The notes beneath the pieces are model-generated. The model searched no databases, was not told the DNA's origin, and worked only from the letters and a program-made list of their open reading frames with translations. A stretch of 64,000 nucleotides of DNA from assembly GCA_012064415.1 (NCBI GenBank), contig SSNU01000205.1:229786-293785 (forward strand), given 5' to 3'. The position numbers and the translations under genes are program-made. This document shows positions 41,727 through 51,798 of the stretch, piece after piece. Each line of letters opens with the position of its first letter. Position 1 is the first letter of the stretch. Source of the stretch: Gyrodactylus bullatarudis (lineage: Eukaryota; Platyhelminthes; Monogenea; Gyrodactylidea; Gyrodactylidae).

Positions 41727-42203
41727 TTTATAAATTTCCTAAAGGGTTGAGAATAAAGGGGTAACTAACTTACCCTCTAATAAACGAATCCACAATATTG
41801 AGATGAGAATTAACCAAGTTTGATTCATCATTCACACTCACTTTGTAAAATAAAACGAGTCGATCTCTATTCAAATTGGCCATCACACAGAATTGTCCAT
41901 TTTTGCATACGAATCAGTTTAAATTTCTATTAGACAGTCAATGCTGTGTGAATGACAACTATTCTTATGATAATATTTAATATTATATTTGGTCAAGTTA
42001 TTCTTTTAATTTTATGCAATGAAAAAGCTCCAGTGCACTCATGTCACAAACTGCATTCGTGACACCCTTTAAAGAAAGACTTCACCTAATCTTTATTAAT
42101 TAAACAAATTTTTTTGCATTTTGAAAGTAAATTATTTTTTTCTCTTTCATTATTATTATGTAAAATGATGATGATTTTCAAGGTACCACCACAGACAAGT
42201 CAA

Positions 42204-42511
42204 ATGTCTACCATTTTTTTCACTTTCTTCTTACTCTATTTACCTTTTAACATGGCTCTAGTAGAAGAAAGCAATAGCTGGTTCTACTCAAGAATTTATG
42301 AACCGATAATTGGAAGTATTAGCATCGAGGACTTGAGAATTATCACCTACATGTAAGAATATTTCCTTTCATACAAATACATCTATCTATCTATAGATCA
42401 TGTGGATTCTTGCTTGTAATAGGAATCTTTTACACAATCTCCTACATCATTTACAAGAGGTTAAAGACGCAAAGAAAAAAGGTCCAAGAGTCAGACTCCA
42501 TAGGTCAGTAA
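42204..42511 (+). CDS. Small secreted/type I single-pass membrane protein, unknown
   Basis: Two exons, 42204-42352 and 42397-42511, with a 44-bp intron (TACAT|GTAAGA ... CTATAG). 87 residues: an N-terminal hydrophobic signal-like stretch (STIFFTFFLLYLPFNMAL), a short lumenal part (EESNSWFYSRIYEPIIGS), one transmembrane helix (CGFLLVIGIFYTISYIIY) and a basic tail (KRLKTQRKKVQE). The shorter ATG was chosen because it gives a clean signal peptide; upstream in-frame ATGs near 42165 are possible. The family is not recognised. Convergent with the chitinase-like gene (71 bp between stops). Confidence 0.65.
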
Positions 42512-42582
42512 TACAATCCTTTGTTCCTCATTTTGCAGAATTTTTTTTCAGAATAAACCAAAATTGTGTTTTATTACAGACT

Positions 42583-43236
42583 TTATTTATTCTGTACAGG
42601 CTCCAAATTCAAGATTGGACACAAATTTTTATAGATTTTGTAGGGTATACGGGCTTCCCAGCTCGTTGACTTTAGATTCCCTCCGTAAACAGCTTTGGCA
42701 ATATCTAAGTAATTATTGCGATAATCTTTAGCATTTGGCTTCAACATGTTATTCCATTGCCAGACTGCCACTTTGGCTGCCAAATCTGGCTCGGTAATTC
42801 TGTCGGGATTTTGTATCAACTTTCCACCATAATTAAGACCAAGAGAAACTTTTTTGTAAGCTTTAGTTCCACGTAGACTCAGGTAACCTCGTCCATAAAA
42901 GCACAAATCCTTAAAGGTTTTGCTCTTAAATTCACAGGCACTCAGGGGTTGAAAATCAGCCAAGTTCGTGAAGCCATTTGTTAGGTGAGCAGCCTGTGAG
43001 AAAATCATTGCTTGATCTTGAATGTCTCCGAAATCTCCAATGACTTCCATAAATGAGGCTAAAATTGTTTCGTTCACTCCTTCGAAACCACTTGCTGTTA
43101 ACCCTCTAAAAGCCTGTTTGTAGGTGAAACTACCATCGGATGCTTCTTCTAATTTATTTGAAGAATGCTTAGAGCTTGATGGATCAGCTAGAAAAGCAAG
43201 AAAAAGAAAATTTAAAACATTCGATAGGACTAACAT
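42583..43236 (-). CDS. GH19 chitinase-like secreted protein, probably inactive
   Basis: 217 residues, one exon. Signal-like N-terminus (VLNFLFLAFLA), then a short GH19 fold: FSQAAHLTNGF (residues 79-89) at the position of the family's AQ.xHExGG motif, CFYGRGYLSLRG (112-123) matching the CxFYGRGxxQLT signature, and DLAAKVAVWQWNNML (151-165) matching the conserved AlwfW helix. GH19 enzymes hydrolyse chitin with a Glu after the motif His; here that residue is Leu (L85), so catalysis is doubtful and a chitin-binding or structural role is possible. Upstream lies a 190-bp divergent spacer to KANSL1. Assignment to the fold is fairly strong, the loss of activity is inferred. Confidence 0.78.
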   Translation of the reverse strand: MLVLSNVLNFLFLAFLADPSSSKHSSNKLEEASDGSFTYKQAFRGLTASGFEGVNETILASFMEVIGDFGDIQDQAMIFSQAAHLTNGFTNLADFQPLSACEFKSKTFKDLCFYGRGYLSLRGTKAYKKVSLGLNYGGKLIQNPDRITEPDLAAKVAVWQWNNMLKPNAKDYRNNYLDIAKAVYGGNLKSTSWEARIPYKIYKNLCPILNLEPVQNK

Positions 43237-43426
43237 GTTGGCAGTGTCAGATTTTAACTCTTTTATTATATAATACTTAGGGTGTATTTTAAAACGTTCT
43301 CTAATGAAGCAAATTACAAGATAGTTTTAGACAATAACTGGATAATTTTTCGTACCTGAAAAAGTATTCAAGTAGTTTTCTTTGTTTAAATCAGTATCAT
43401 ATTTGAGTACTCAATACTAGAAAGGA
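43237..43426. promoter_or_regulatory. Divergent promoter region
   Basis: 190 bp between the start codons of the GH19-like gene (minus) and KANSL1 (plus). No specific site recognised; the role is inferred from position only. Confidence 0.35.
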
Positions 43427-44935
43427 ATGGATTTACCTAAAGAAAACTTATCTAAAGTATCTAACCAACTAGAGAAATGCTTTGAAAGATATGAAAGCTA
43501 CATGAAAAAGGCTAGTGAACTCTCTATGAGACTCACAGTCTTGGGATTCAAATCTGACAAAACACTTCGAAATTTACTTGCTGCCGAAGCTGCTGGAAAT
43601 CTTCTCTTAAGGGAAGATCCTGACGAAGAAACATGCAGTAGTTCTGAAAACGAAGATTCTTCAGCCTTTTCTGATCCTTATGAACAGCCCAAATATAAAG
43701 GAAGCTCTCTTAATTGTGAGGATCAATTTCTATGCTCTCGTGCAATTATTAAGGCAAATTGGTTTTGGCTTAAATCAGAAATATTACGTGCTAAAAATAT
43801 GGTGAAAAACTTGAAAAAAGTGCTGAAAACTTATGAAAAGCCTGCTAATACTTGGAATTATTTTGAAACGGTTGAAAATGACACATGTGCCAGAGCTAGA
43901 GCTGCTAATAAAGATTTCGTATGCCGCAGACGGAACTATTTGAATTTACTTTCTCTCAAAAACAGAAGAATTCTTTCCCCATGGTTTGACGATACTGGAA
44001 CTTTTGATGGTTCAATTAGATGCAGCTGTGATTATCCTAATACTGGAGCTTGCATTTTGTGTTGCGGTAATAAGAACAAAATAATTGACCATACTCAGCT
44101 AAATTCAGTCTCAAATAATAATAATAATGTAAATATTTACAAAAATTTCAACTCCTCTGATTATCTTAAGAAGGCCTCACAGTTGGTCTCCTCAATTCAT
44201 CCAAAATTATCATCTAGTTCAGGTAACGTGAATTCATAATCATTCTACATTTTAGATATTCCCCCATCATTAAGGATTGAATCACGTCTTGTTGCACCGC
44301 AATTCAAGTCCAATGCTAGCCAGAATTTTATCGCTGGCCAGGCTAGCTCACAACAACAGAATTCTCAGACTATGGATAGAAAACAAAACCAACTTCATCC
44401 GAAAAATATGGCGCCTTACGTTCAGTATCTTCGACCAAAGATTATGAATCGGTATTGGTTAGAGGAAGATGCTAACTCAGCCTCCTCTGTTACTTCGAGT
44501 AATGCATCTGGACAATCACCCGTAACAAGTGATAGACAAAATGAAGATCATTATCATTTATCAAGTTTTGATAGTCAAAAAACAAAACCCCACAGATGGG
44601 GTACTGGACAATCTTCAGAAATTTGTAGAGGTGGAAGAAGTTGGCTTACTGAAGTCAGGAGACAAGCTGCTGATCTACGATACGAAAGCATTATTAATAA
44701 TTTCAAGTCGGACATAGAAAATCTAACCGATGAAATAGACGATCCATTCATAAATAGGAAAAAACAACGACTGGAGAAAGAACAGACCGCAAAATCAGAA
44801 TCAGATCCGAGTGAACAGTCCCAAATACGAGATTTCCCTCCTTACAGTCCGATAAATAACCCATCACATGAGAATGAAGATGCTCTGGTCGAAGAACAGC
44901 ACCTACTCAGCGATAGCTTTGAATATTTAAATTAA
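43427..44935 (+). CDS. KANSL1/NSL1-like subunit of the NSL acetyltransferase complex
   Basis: Exons 43427-44222 and 44256-44935, intron 33 bp (GTAACG...TTTTAG); 491 residues. KANSL1 scaffolds the MOF-containing NSL complex that acetylates histone H4 at promoters. Evidence: a coiled segment with CSRAIIKANWFWLKSEILRA resembling the SRWSWLQAQVSDLEYRI region, then a Cys motif CDYPNTGACILCCG (CDVNPSCALCGS in KANSL1) and, across the intron, SIHPKLSSSSDIPPSLRIES, which lines up with VHPVL...DVPTSLHFQS. The C-terminal part has GGRSWLTEVRRQAADLRYES, possibly the PEHE/HAT-binding region, though the PEHE signature is not clear. It is much shorter than vertebrate KANSL1. Its stop is 96 bp from the CCT2 stop on the other strand. 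Confidence 0.78.
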
Positions 44936-45031
44936 TCATTTTTATGAAATCATCAATAGAATTTTTAGAGATAGAAATATTTGTATTTAAAAGTAGAATG
45001 CACATAAGGATTCAAAATTCGACAAAAGCCT

Positions 45032-46872
45032 TTAACAGCATCCTGGTGGATCCCTTCTTTGACGAGGTGCAGCCTTAACGATGCTATCGACACGTACAAT
45101 CATTTCCGAGGCTTCAGTGGCAGAAATAACTACTTGTCTTTTCACTCTGTAGGATTCTGTAATACCCAACTCTCTCATGTCGGCTATCTCTCCGGTTTCC
45201 ATGTCTAGGCCCATATAGTACTTCCCTTGTGAGTGTGCTGCACGTAGTTGAGAAGTGAGATCTGCACTATCAAAGCCTCCATTATTAGCAATAATGGAAG
45301 GAAGAGCTTGTAGAGATTTTGCATAGGCTTCCATAGCAATTGAAATTTTTCCAGAAGTTTTGTTGGCAGCCTCGATAACTGCATTTGCCATGAGCATTTC
45401 CATTGCACCGCCACCGCAAATAACACGGGGATCCTTGACAGTCTCGACCAAGACACATAGGGCATCATGGAGGGAACGTTCAGCCTCACCTTGATAATAA
45501 TTGAGTTATGTATACTAGATCAAGAGATTATTGTTATTTTATCCTTACCCAGAATGGATTTTGTGGCTCCTCTGAGGACGATTGTACAGGCTTCACCTAG
45601 AGCTACTCCTCCGAATTTTATAAGTCGGTCCTCACCAATTACTACCTCCTCGATAACTTTGCATTTACCCAATTTGACAGTTTTTGGAGAATCAAATGTT
45701 GAAACAATTTCTCCACCAGTGACAAGAGCCAGTCTTTCGACACCTTCAAAGTCAGCATGTTCAATTGCCATGACACCAGCATCCGCGAACAACTGTTCAG
45801 GGTAGTTGTAGATTAACTGACGGTTGATAAAAACATTGCAACCATGTTCGAGAATCTTGGAGACTTTATCTTTCATCTTTTCCTTTTCGGCCTGCTCGAG
45901 TTCAGCAACTTTAGAAATTGCGTCAACTTTGATCTTACTACCAAAAACCTTGATCTTGTCGGTATCCATGGGAGTGTTGGCAATGAGAATATTGCAATTT
46001 TCCATTTTCTTAGGTTGGTTAAGGCCAAATCTTTTATCTAGTAGGAATCCTTCGTCTAGGTAGGAATCTGTCAAATTACCACCTAGTTTTTGAATAATTT
46101 GTATAGCTTCAAGATTTCCACTCCCCTTCAATCTAAGGACAGCATCAACAGCAAGCTCGGCAAACTTTTTCTTATGATGAGTCAAGAGTTTTGAACTTAG
46201 AGTTGTCATAGCAATATTAATCAGCTGCTCTTTAAATTTGGCATCTACATTTTTTGGATCTGACTGGAACGCCTTTGAACTCTTTTCAAGGGCTTCAAGG
46301 GCTACTTTTGAGGCTTCACGGTATCCATTAACAATTGTTTGGGGATGAAGCTTGGCAGCAACGAGACCTTCAGCAGACTGAAATTCATAGATAAGATGAG
46401 ATAATAAGATTTATTTTAGTTTGAAACTCACTCTCAAAAGTTCTGATGCAAAAACAGTTACACTTGTAGTTCCATCGCCAACTTCATCATCTTGAACTTT
46501 ACTCATTTCTGGTATGAAGAAAATTTAAGAAACGTAAATGAGCAATCCAAAATCAATCATAAAACACTAACCAATTAGTACCTTGGCAGCTGGATTATCA
46601 ACTGAGACGCTTTTGAGAATAGTAGCTCCATCATTGGTTACATTGACAGTTTCTCCTTCAGAGAGAAGAATCTTGTCCATTCCTTTAGGACCAAGAGTGG
46701 TTTTGATAAGGTCACCAATGGCAATGGCTCCAACAAATGTGGACTAAAAGAATCAAGTTAAAAAAACTTACAATACGAGCATTTTCAGATTTCTCCTCCT
46801 CGGCACCAGCATTAAGTACTTGAATTGGTTGTAGGGATAACTATATTAATAAAGATAAACGGAAATTACCAT
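45032..46872 (-). CDS. CCT2: T-complex protein 1 subunit beta (CCT2)
   Basis: Beta subunit of the cytosolic chaperonin TRiC, which folds actin and tubulin. Six exons on the minus strand: 46870-46872 (ATG only), 46772-46840, 46572-46743, 46432-46508, 45549-46377, 45032-45489. They give 535 residues, the same as human CCT2. Motifs: ATP-binding [12 protein letters not shown] and [25 protein letters not shown] and [17 protein letters not shown]-terminal YDSADL-equivalent [20 protein letters not shown] and [10 protein letters not shown]. Alignment to the family is continuous across every intron, so the very short introns (29, 28, 63, 54, 59 bp) are sure. The start codon is cut from the rest by the 29-bp intron; an in-frame TAG lies upstream of it. 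Confidence 0.98.
46744..46771 (-). other. CCT2 intron 2, 28 bp
   Basis: Begins GTAAGTTTTT, ends GATTCTTTTAG. Its removal yields [16 protein letters not shown], aligned residue for residue with the conserved ETARLTSFIGAIAIGD. Its length is not a multiple of three, so it cannot be read through in frame. Confidence 0.95.
46841..46869 (-). other. CCT2 intron 1, 29 bp
   Basis: Begins GTAATTTCC and ends TTAATATAG. Removing it joins ATG to TTATCC (M-LSLQPIQV, matching the family N-terminus MASLSLAPV). Not a multiple of three. Confidence 0.9.
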
Positions 46873-46907
46873 GCTTGTCTATAGGTTTCTAGAATTAATT
46901 CGAATTG
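46871..46907 (+). CDS. Candidate first exon of the Josephin gene
   Basis: ATG at 46871 gives [12 protein letters not shown] and one extra base before GG|TTCAAT; joined to the acceptor at 46990 (83-bp intron, ATTATAG) it reads on in phase as E-NIYHEKQ. The ATG overlaps the CCT2 start codon on the other strand (shared CATG at 46870-46873). Predicted from phase only. Confidence 0.35.
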
Positions 46908-46990
46908 GTTCAATTATTAAAACTAAAGACACCATAGACACGAGAAAAATCTTTTTTCATTTTCCCAATTCAAAAACTTCAAAATTATAG

Positions 46991-47484
46991 AAAACATTTA
47001 TCATGAGAAACAGAGCAAAATGCTCTGCGCAGTTCACGCTGTGAATAATATTCTTCAGGAAAATAAATTTAACCAAGCGAATTTCGAAGAAGTTTCCTCG
47101 AATTTGTCCAATAGTTATTTTAATCCTCATAAATATCCTTTTGGAATAGGAAATTATGACATTAATGTTATACAATTAATCTTAAATGAAGAAAACCTTG
47201 AAACTTTATGGCTTAATGACACAAAAATAATTAAACAAACAGACGAAGAAAAGATAGTCGGCTATCTCGTTAATTCTTTGAGAAAGCGTCAATTATGGGG
47301 TGTAAATCTCCCATTATCTGGGCATCATTGGTATGGAATAAAGAAAATAGGGGAAAATTATTTTGATCTTGATTCAAAGTTGACTCATCCTCAGTTAATA
47401 ACAAGTAATGATGAAGAATTTTATAACCACATCGAAGAACTAAAAAGTAATAATTCTCATGTACTAATGATTATTAAAAAATAA
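46991..47484 (+). CDS. Josephin-domain deubiquitinase (JOSD1/2-like)
   Basis: Cysteine protease of the Josephin family that removes ubiquitin. After the acceptor ATTATAG it reads NIYHEKQSKMLCAVHAVNN, matching IYHEKQRRELCALHALNN of JOSD1; the catalytic Cys is in MLCAVHAVNN, catalytic His in PLSGHHWYGI, and the third residue in NYFDLDSKLTHP. The domain continues FGIGNYDINVIQLIL to the end, with no ubiquitin-interacting motifs, as in JOSD1/2 rather than ataxin-3. An internal ATG (47020) would drop the conserved YHEKQ, so the true start lies in an upstream exon. Divergent from CCT2; the stop is 37 bp from the stop of the next gene. Confidence 0.9.
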
Positions 47485-47521
47485 AATCTAATTTTTACAA
47501 ATAATTTATCAGGATTTTTCA

Positions 47522-48747
47522 TTATATATCAGTTGGAATTCCGCTAAGTTGGCATTTTCTAACAAGGGCATCAAGATTCAATTGCCAGTAAACTTCTTGA
47601 AAATGCAGGGTTTGAATTCGAATTTTGTGTTCTCTCTTGAGCTGCTCCATCAGAGTATCTGTTAAATATTTTCCATTGCTAAAAGTGAAAAATATCAATT
47701 TAGAATATTTTGATTTTTTCCTCTCGTACCTATTCCAAAATTTATTTCATGATACCTGTGAGTACGGGTTAAAAATATTTTGGGAAAAATAACTAACTTT
47801 GATTTTAATATGAGAGATGCCATCAATTGAGTCATATTTAAATCCGTATTTAGTTGACTATTCAACAAGGAATGATCACTAACTGAATGTTCTTCGTCAA
47901 CTGAACAGTATCTAGCAAATTGCTTTTGTTGATTTTCTTCCATTTCTTGTGGCCGCTTTCTACTCACTCTATTGGCTAAATCTTCCTTATTATTATTAGG
48001 ATTTCTTAAAGGCAGACATGTACTGCTTGAAGTTGTATCACTGTTAATTTCATTATTATTATTCGAACAATTATTTTTCGAACTATTTGTACTAATACCA
48101 TTACTGTCATCATTGTTACTTATGTTATTTTGTGGTGGTTTTGTTGAAAATTTGTTAATATTAATATCTCTTGTAAAGTTTATAGATTTTCTGGCAAAGA
48201 AGGTCGCTATAATTTGTATCACTTGGTTATCAACGGTGTCCATTTCAATTGATTTGCCCTCCTGTTTCATGAGTATTTTCTTTCTTGTTTTCATTTGGAC
48301 ATTTTCCCATTTCTTTTTTAACTGAATGCCAGGCCTTCTCCTAGTCTCTGGCAGTTTTTCATGCAGCAACTCAGCCATATTCTCCCAGGCATCAACCTTG
48401 AGTTTAGCCATACCTGGAACATTTGAAAATAGAACATTTCCATTCTTCATGATTTCCTGGAGGAGAATTTGAGTCTCCTCCAGAGTAAAATGTGACTGAG
48501 TGGTATTAACAATTTGGGCGACACCATTTCGGTCTTTTCTAGTATTTATTGTTTTCCCAAAAAGACCGTTTAATGCTGATTCGCTAAACTTTTTGGTTGG
48601 TGTAATTATATGAGGATTTTGGTTGATAAGAATACCTTGATTTTGACTCATTAAAATGCTAGGGGAATGACAATGACTCTGATCCTTTTCTTCCTCAACC
48701 CCTGTCACAAGTTTTGGTTTGATCTCATTCTCAAGGAGCTCCTGCAT
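47522..48747 (-). CDS. SANT/Myb-like nuclear protein A
   Basis: Two exons, 47798-48747 and 47522-47678, with a 119-bp intron; 368 residues. Residues about 86-160 are a Myb/SANT-like DNA-binding domain of the zeste/NAIF1 type (FTLEETQILLQEIM, AWENMAELLHEKLP, LKKKWENVQMKTRKKI). Asn/Ser-rich linkers follow (NNISNNDDSNGISTNS). The terminal exon carries LKREHKIRIQTLHFQEVYWQL, a helix shared with genes B and C. Likely a sequence-specific transcription factor or chromatin protein; the target is unknown. The terminal exon is assigned by phase and by this shared helix. Confidence 0.78.
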
Positions 48748-49171
48748 CTTGAAAATAATGGGACAAACTCTTCACTAATGTAGTAACAGTAAAAAGTGAT
48801 TTGTAGAATATGTAGCAAGTAAATTCAAAGGCTAGCCTAATAACTAATAAATTTACAATTTTCTTGCATTACTATACACAACAAGAAAAGAATTACAGTT
48901 CAGCATAGAAATAATGTCTATCACACATTCTCTCTGACATTTGATTGGTCCATTAATTCAGGTCAATAATATAATACACGTCGTCGTATCATGATGAATA
49001 ATAATATATTCTTTTATACAACAAGAACATCTAAATGTATTTAGGGTTTTTATTTTTTTTGTCTACCCTCAGTAATGCAATGTGAAAATAGGGTTAGGCT
49101 TTAAGGTTAGCAAATGCTTAGGTTAGGGTTAGATTTTTTCATTTTAACCATAAGTTAGCGGGGAATATTCA
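48748..49171. promoter_or_regulatory. Divergent promoter region with TTAGG-like motifs
   Basis: 424 bp between the start codons of genes A and B. Contains GGGTTAGGCTTTAAGGTTAG and CTTAGGTTAGGGTTAGATTT (49092-49135), reminiscent of arthropod TTAGG telomere repeats but irregular. Promoter role inferred from position. Confidence 0.35.
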
Positions 49172-49768
49172 ATGTTGTCTGAGGGAGACTTGCACCACGA
49201 TTCTTCTTCTAATGAGGAATTAAACATTCTCATGGATGTAGCTAGGCTTTCCATGAAGAATACTAGCCAACGTGTCGATGGGATGAGCTTGGAAATGCTG
49301 GACAGACTTCTTGATTGCATATTTAGAAATAAAAGCTCGTTCCATCAAGGCAATGGAAGAATAGCTTGGGACGCAGTTCACAAAACTATGAGAGATTATT
49401 TTCCCAGCCAAGTTAACGATTTAAAGGGTTACGTAAGTTTCTATTTGATGAACATCCTAATTTCATTACAGTTATGTAGAAAATGGGACAACTTATTGCA
49501 GTCGACAAAGAGAAAAATTCGATTCAATCATTTAACTAGGGAACAGGGCTGGAATGAGCAAAATGATCTTTTGATGGAATACTTTACAAAATATTCAGAG
49601 TCAAGTTTCGAATCAGTTGAAGAGGAAACAAAGTTGACTGACGATCATCTACAAGAGCTTCAGAGCCTACTCAATGAAGAACACGAAAAGAGAATGAAAA
49701 TTCTAGATCTCCAATGTGAATATTGGCGTTTGAAGACATACCTCCTATCAAATGAAGAGTTTAAATGA
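49172..49768 (+). CDS. SANT-like nuclear protein B
   Basis: Exons 49172-49432 and 49472-49768; the 39-bp intron (TAC|GTAAGT...ATTACAG) happens to be in frame, but the paralogue C has an intron at the same codon, so it is read as spliced. 185 residues: acidic N-terminus, RLLDCIFRN, IAWDAVHKTMRDYFP, then GYLCRKWDNLLQSTKRKIRF and TREQGWNEQNDLLMEYF, a Myb/SANT-like domain. The C-terminal helix EEHEKRMKILDLQCEYWRL is shared with A and C. Function unknown; probably DNA-binding. Confidence 0.75.
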   Translation: MLSEGDLHHDSSSNEELNILMDVARLSMKNTSQRVDGMSLEMLDRLLDCIFRNKSSFHQGNGRIAWDAVHKTMRDYFPSQVNDLKGYVSFYLMNILISLQLCRKWDNLLQSTKRKIRFNHLTREQGWNEQNDLLMEYFTKYSESSFESVEEETKLTDDHLQELQSLLNEEHEKRMKILDLQCEYWRLKTYLLSNEEFK

Positions 49769-50190
49769 AACGTTGCGTATTTTACAGATTTCATAAACTC
49801 CATCACACGATAGATTGTTGTTTAAAAGTGAGAAGTAAAAGAAGAGGTCCTTCAAGCATAAAAAATATGATAGAATGAGAGAACAAGTACAAATTTATAA
49901 CTGATAAACTATAAAAAAATAAAAGTTTTCAACTACCACATTAGGTAATAAACTTCTACCAGAGAGTACAGCTCAATTTTTAAAACTATCAATACTTCAA
50001 TTCTGGGATAGATTCTAGGAATAAACAGATATAGAGGATTCTATTAATGTTAAAACCTATTCTAAGCGTTATCTAAAAAAAAAATGTAGAAATTCTTAAT
50101 AATGATTAGGGTTTACAGTGCTTAAAATGATTTTATATCCTAATTTTGAACCGAGTAGTTCTTCATGGAGCTGTTCGGCATAGATTGACT
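49769..50190. other. Intergenic stretch
   Basis: 3' flank of gene B; no feature supported. Confidence 0.5.
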
Positions 50191-50193
50191 ATA

Positions 50194-50384
50194 ACGTTGT
50201 TCGCTTGCTACCTGTTGTCTTCTGGCTTGTATTGGTCTATCTGTAGAAAAAGAAAGGGGAGAGAAAGGTGTAGTATTTCTTAAAGAATATGGATTATAAA
50301 AATTACAGTGATTGTTATAGTAATCAGAATTATTAGACCAATACAAGCCAGAAGACAACATAGTCAGGTAGCAAGCGAACAACG
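50194..50384. repeat. GCTTGCTACC-type MITE with TIRs of about 50 bp
   Basis: Left end CGTTGTTCGCTTGCTACCTG (50194-50238, lacking 6 bases) and right end (50334-50384) are reverse complements through TTCTGGCTTGTATTGGTCTA. 191 bp, non-coding; the open frame over it is spurious. Other copies at 12.4 and 41.4 kb. Confidence 0.8.
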
Positions 50385-50738
50385 ATTTTATATCCTGTTA
50401 AATACATTAAGGACTTGAGCTGTTCTATAACTTTTTATCAAGATTTATTATTATAAAGCTAGTTAATAATGTATGGAGATTTTTAGGATCACAATGAGAC
50501 AAGGAAACCTTTTATCGTTGTATAAGTTTTTATGAACTCGTCTTTTTCCAGAGATCTAGGTTCACCAAAATTTCATTGATCTTAAAGAAAATAAAATGGG
50601 TCTAATTTGAAAAATGCCAAAATCTTCTCAAAAAATAATTTTTTTCTCATTTTTTTTGGCCTCGTAATGAAATAATGAGTTGATTTCATGATGAAATAAT
50701 TGAGAATTCTCTTCATATTTACCGAGTTCATTTTACAG

Positions 50739-50900
50739 TCGGAACCGAAACTCGATGGCCACCCCAGTCCGAAGAAATTAGAGCGTAATATACCTCTATC
50801 TGAATCTATTCAAGGATTTTTGCACTCTTTCTTACCCAAATATTCACACATGAGCTGGTCACCTGTAGCCGTAAATTCAAATTATCTGCCTGTCTATTAA
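50739..50900 (+). CDS. Possible terminal exon of an unidentified gene
   Basis: After the acceptor CATTTTACAG, an open stretch less AT-rich than its surroundings encodes SEPKLDGHPSPKKLERNIPL...HMSWSPVAVNSNYLPVY and a stop. No upstream exon or homologue recognised; it could be an alternative 3' exon of gene B. Confidence 0.3.
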   Translation, partial: SEPKLDGHPSPKKLERNIPLSESIQGFLHSFLPKYSHMSWSPVAVNSNYLPVY

Positions 50901-51798
50901 GCCTCAAGGCTGAGAATGCATTACTTGGGTTATTTTTTTGCTAAAGAATAAAGGGTGATAAAGAGAGTTCAGACACACGAAGATGGTGATGAAGAAGAAG
51001 TAGAACGCATGAAAGGATGTGAAACTGTCAGCAAAAAGAGTCTTTAGAAATTCACTTAAAGTACATACATCAACTTAAACTTTTTTTCAATATCATATAT
51101 ACCAGTGATAATTAGTTATGTACCAATAATTATTATTATCAAAAAAAAGATTTATCAAAATAAGTCAATTTTGTTCGACGGCATCACTGCGTACTCTCTA
51201 TCCACTGCGCTATGATTATTTTTATATAAACTCTCTGGTGGTTTAATACAATTATTTCATTTTTTCATATTACGATGATGATTATTATATAAAGTGTATA
51301 TGATAAAAACAAAAATAATATCAAAAAATAAAGGTCAGCTCAAAGAATGTACAGAAGATTAAAAAAATTACATTTTAACTTTGTACTCTTATGTGATAAG
51401 TGATCTGGTACACACACAAAGATATACATGTTATTTTTGATCTAAATTTCGTAAATTTTTTTTCAAATTGTACAATTGTTCTCAACATCTCCACTAAATA
51501 CCTGGTTCAATCTCTCTTGTCAGTGGAATCAACAATGATTTTGTAATCTTTGATATATAGTATATATTCAATCTCAAAGAGAGTACTTTTATTATAAAAT
51601 GAATGAATTTGTGGAGGGGGCAGGAGGATTATTTAAAATTGAGAATTTTCCTATCAGTAAATGCTACTTGTATCTTGTTGAAAAGTGAGCCACACTTCCA
51701 AATGTAGAAAATACAAGAATAGTTTATTGAATTAAAAAGGGCCTATTATTCCAATGATTTTAATACAATAAAATAAAAGAATACAGTTCTCTCGATGG
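50901..51798. other. Intergenic stretch with tRNA-like fragment
   Basis: On the minus strand around 51185-51222, ATAGCGCAGTGGATAGAGAG is a good tRNA A-box/D-arm, followed by a weak B-box (CGTCGAACAAAA). No complete cloverleaf; probably a SINE fragment. Confidence 0.4.

Noticed and set aside
45205..46063. Frames on both strands over CCT2
   Set aside because: Shadows of the CCT2 exons; no independent support.
47972..48325. Leu-rich plus-strand frame opposite gene A
   Set aside because: Antisense of the Asn/Ser-rich linker; apparent membrane segments are an artefact.
50140..50382. 80-codon minus-strand frame
   Set aside because: Lies almost wholly in a MITE; no domain.
51185..51222. A tRNA gene on the minus strand
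   Set aside because: Good A-box but no proper T arm or acceptor stem.
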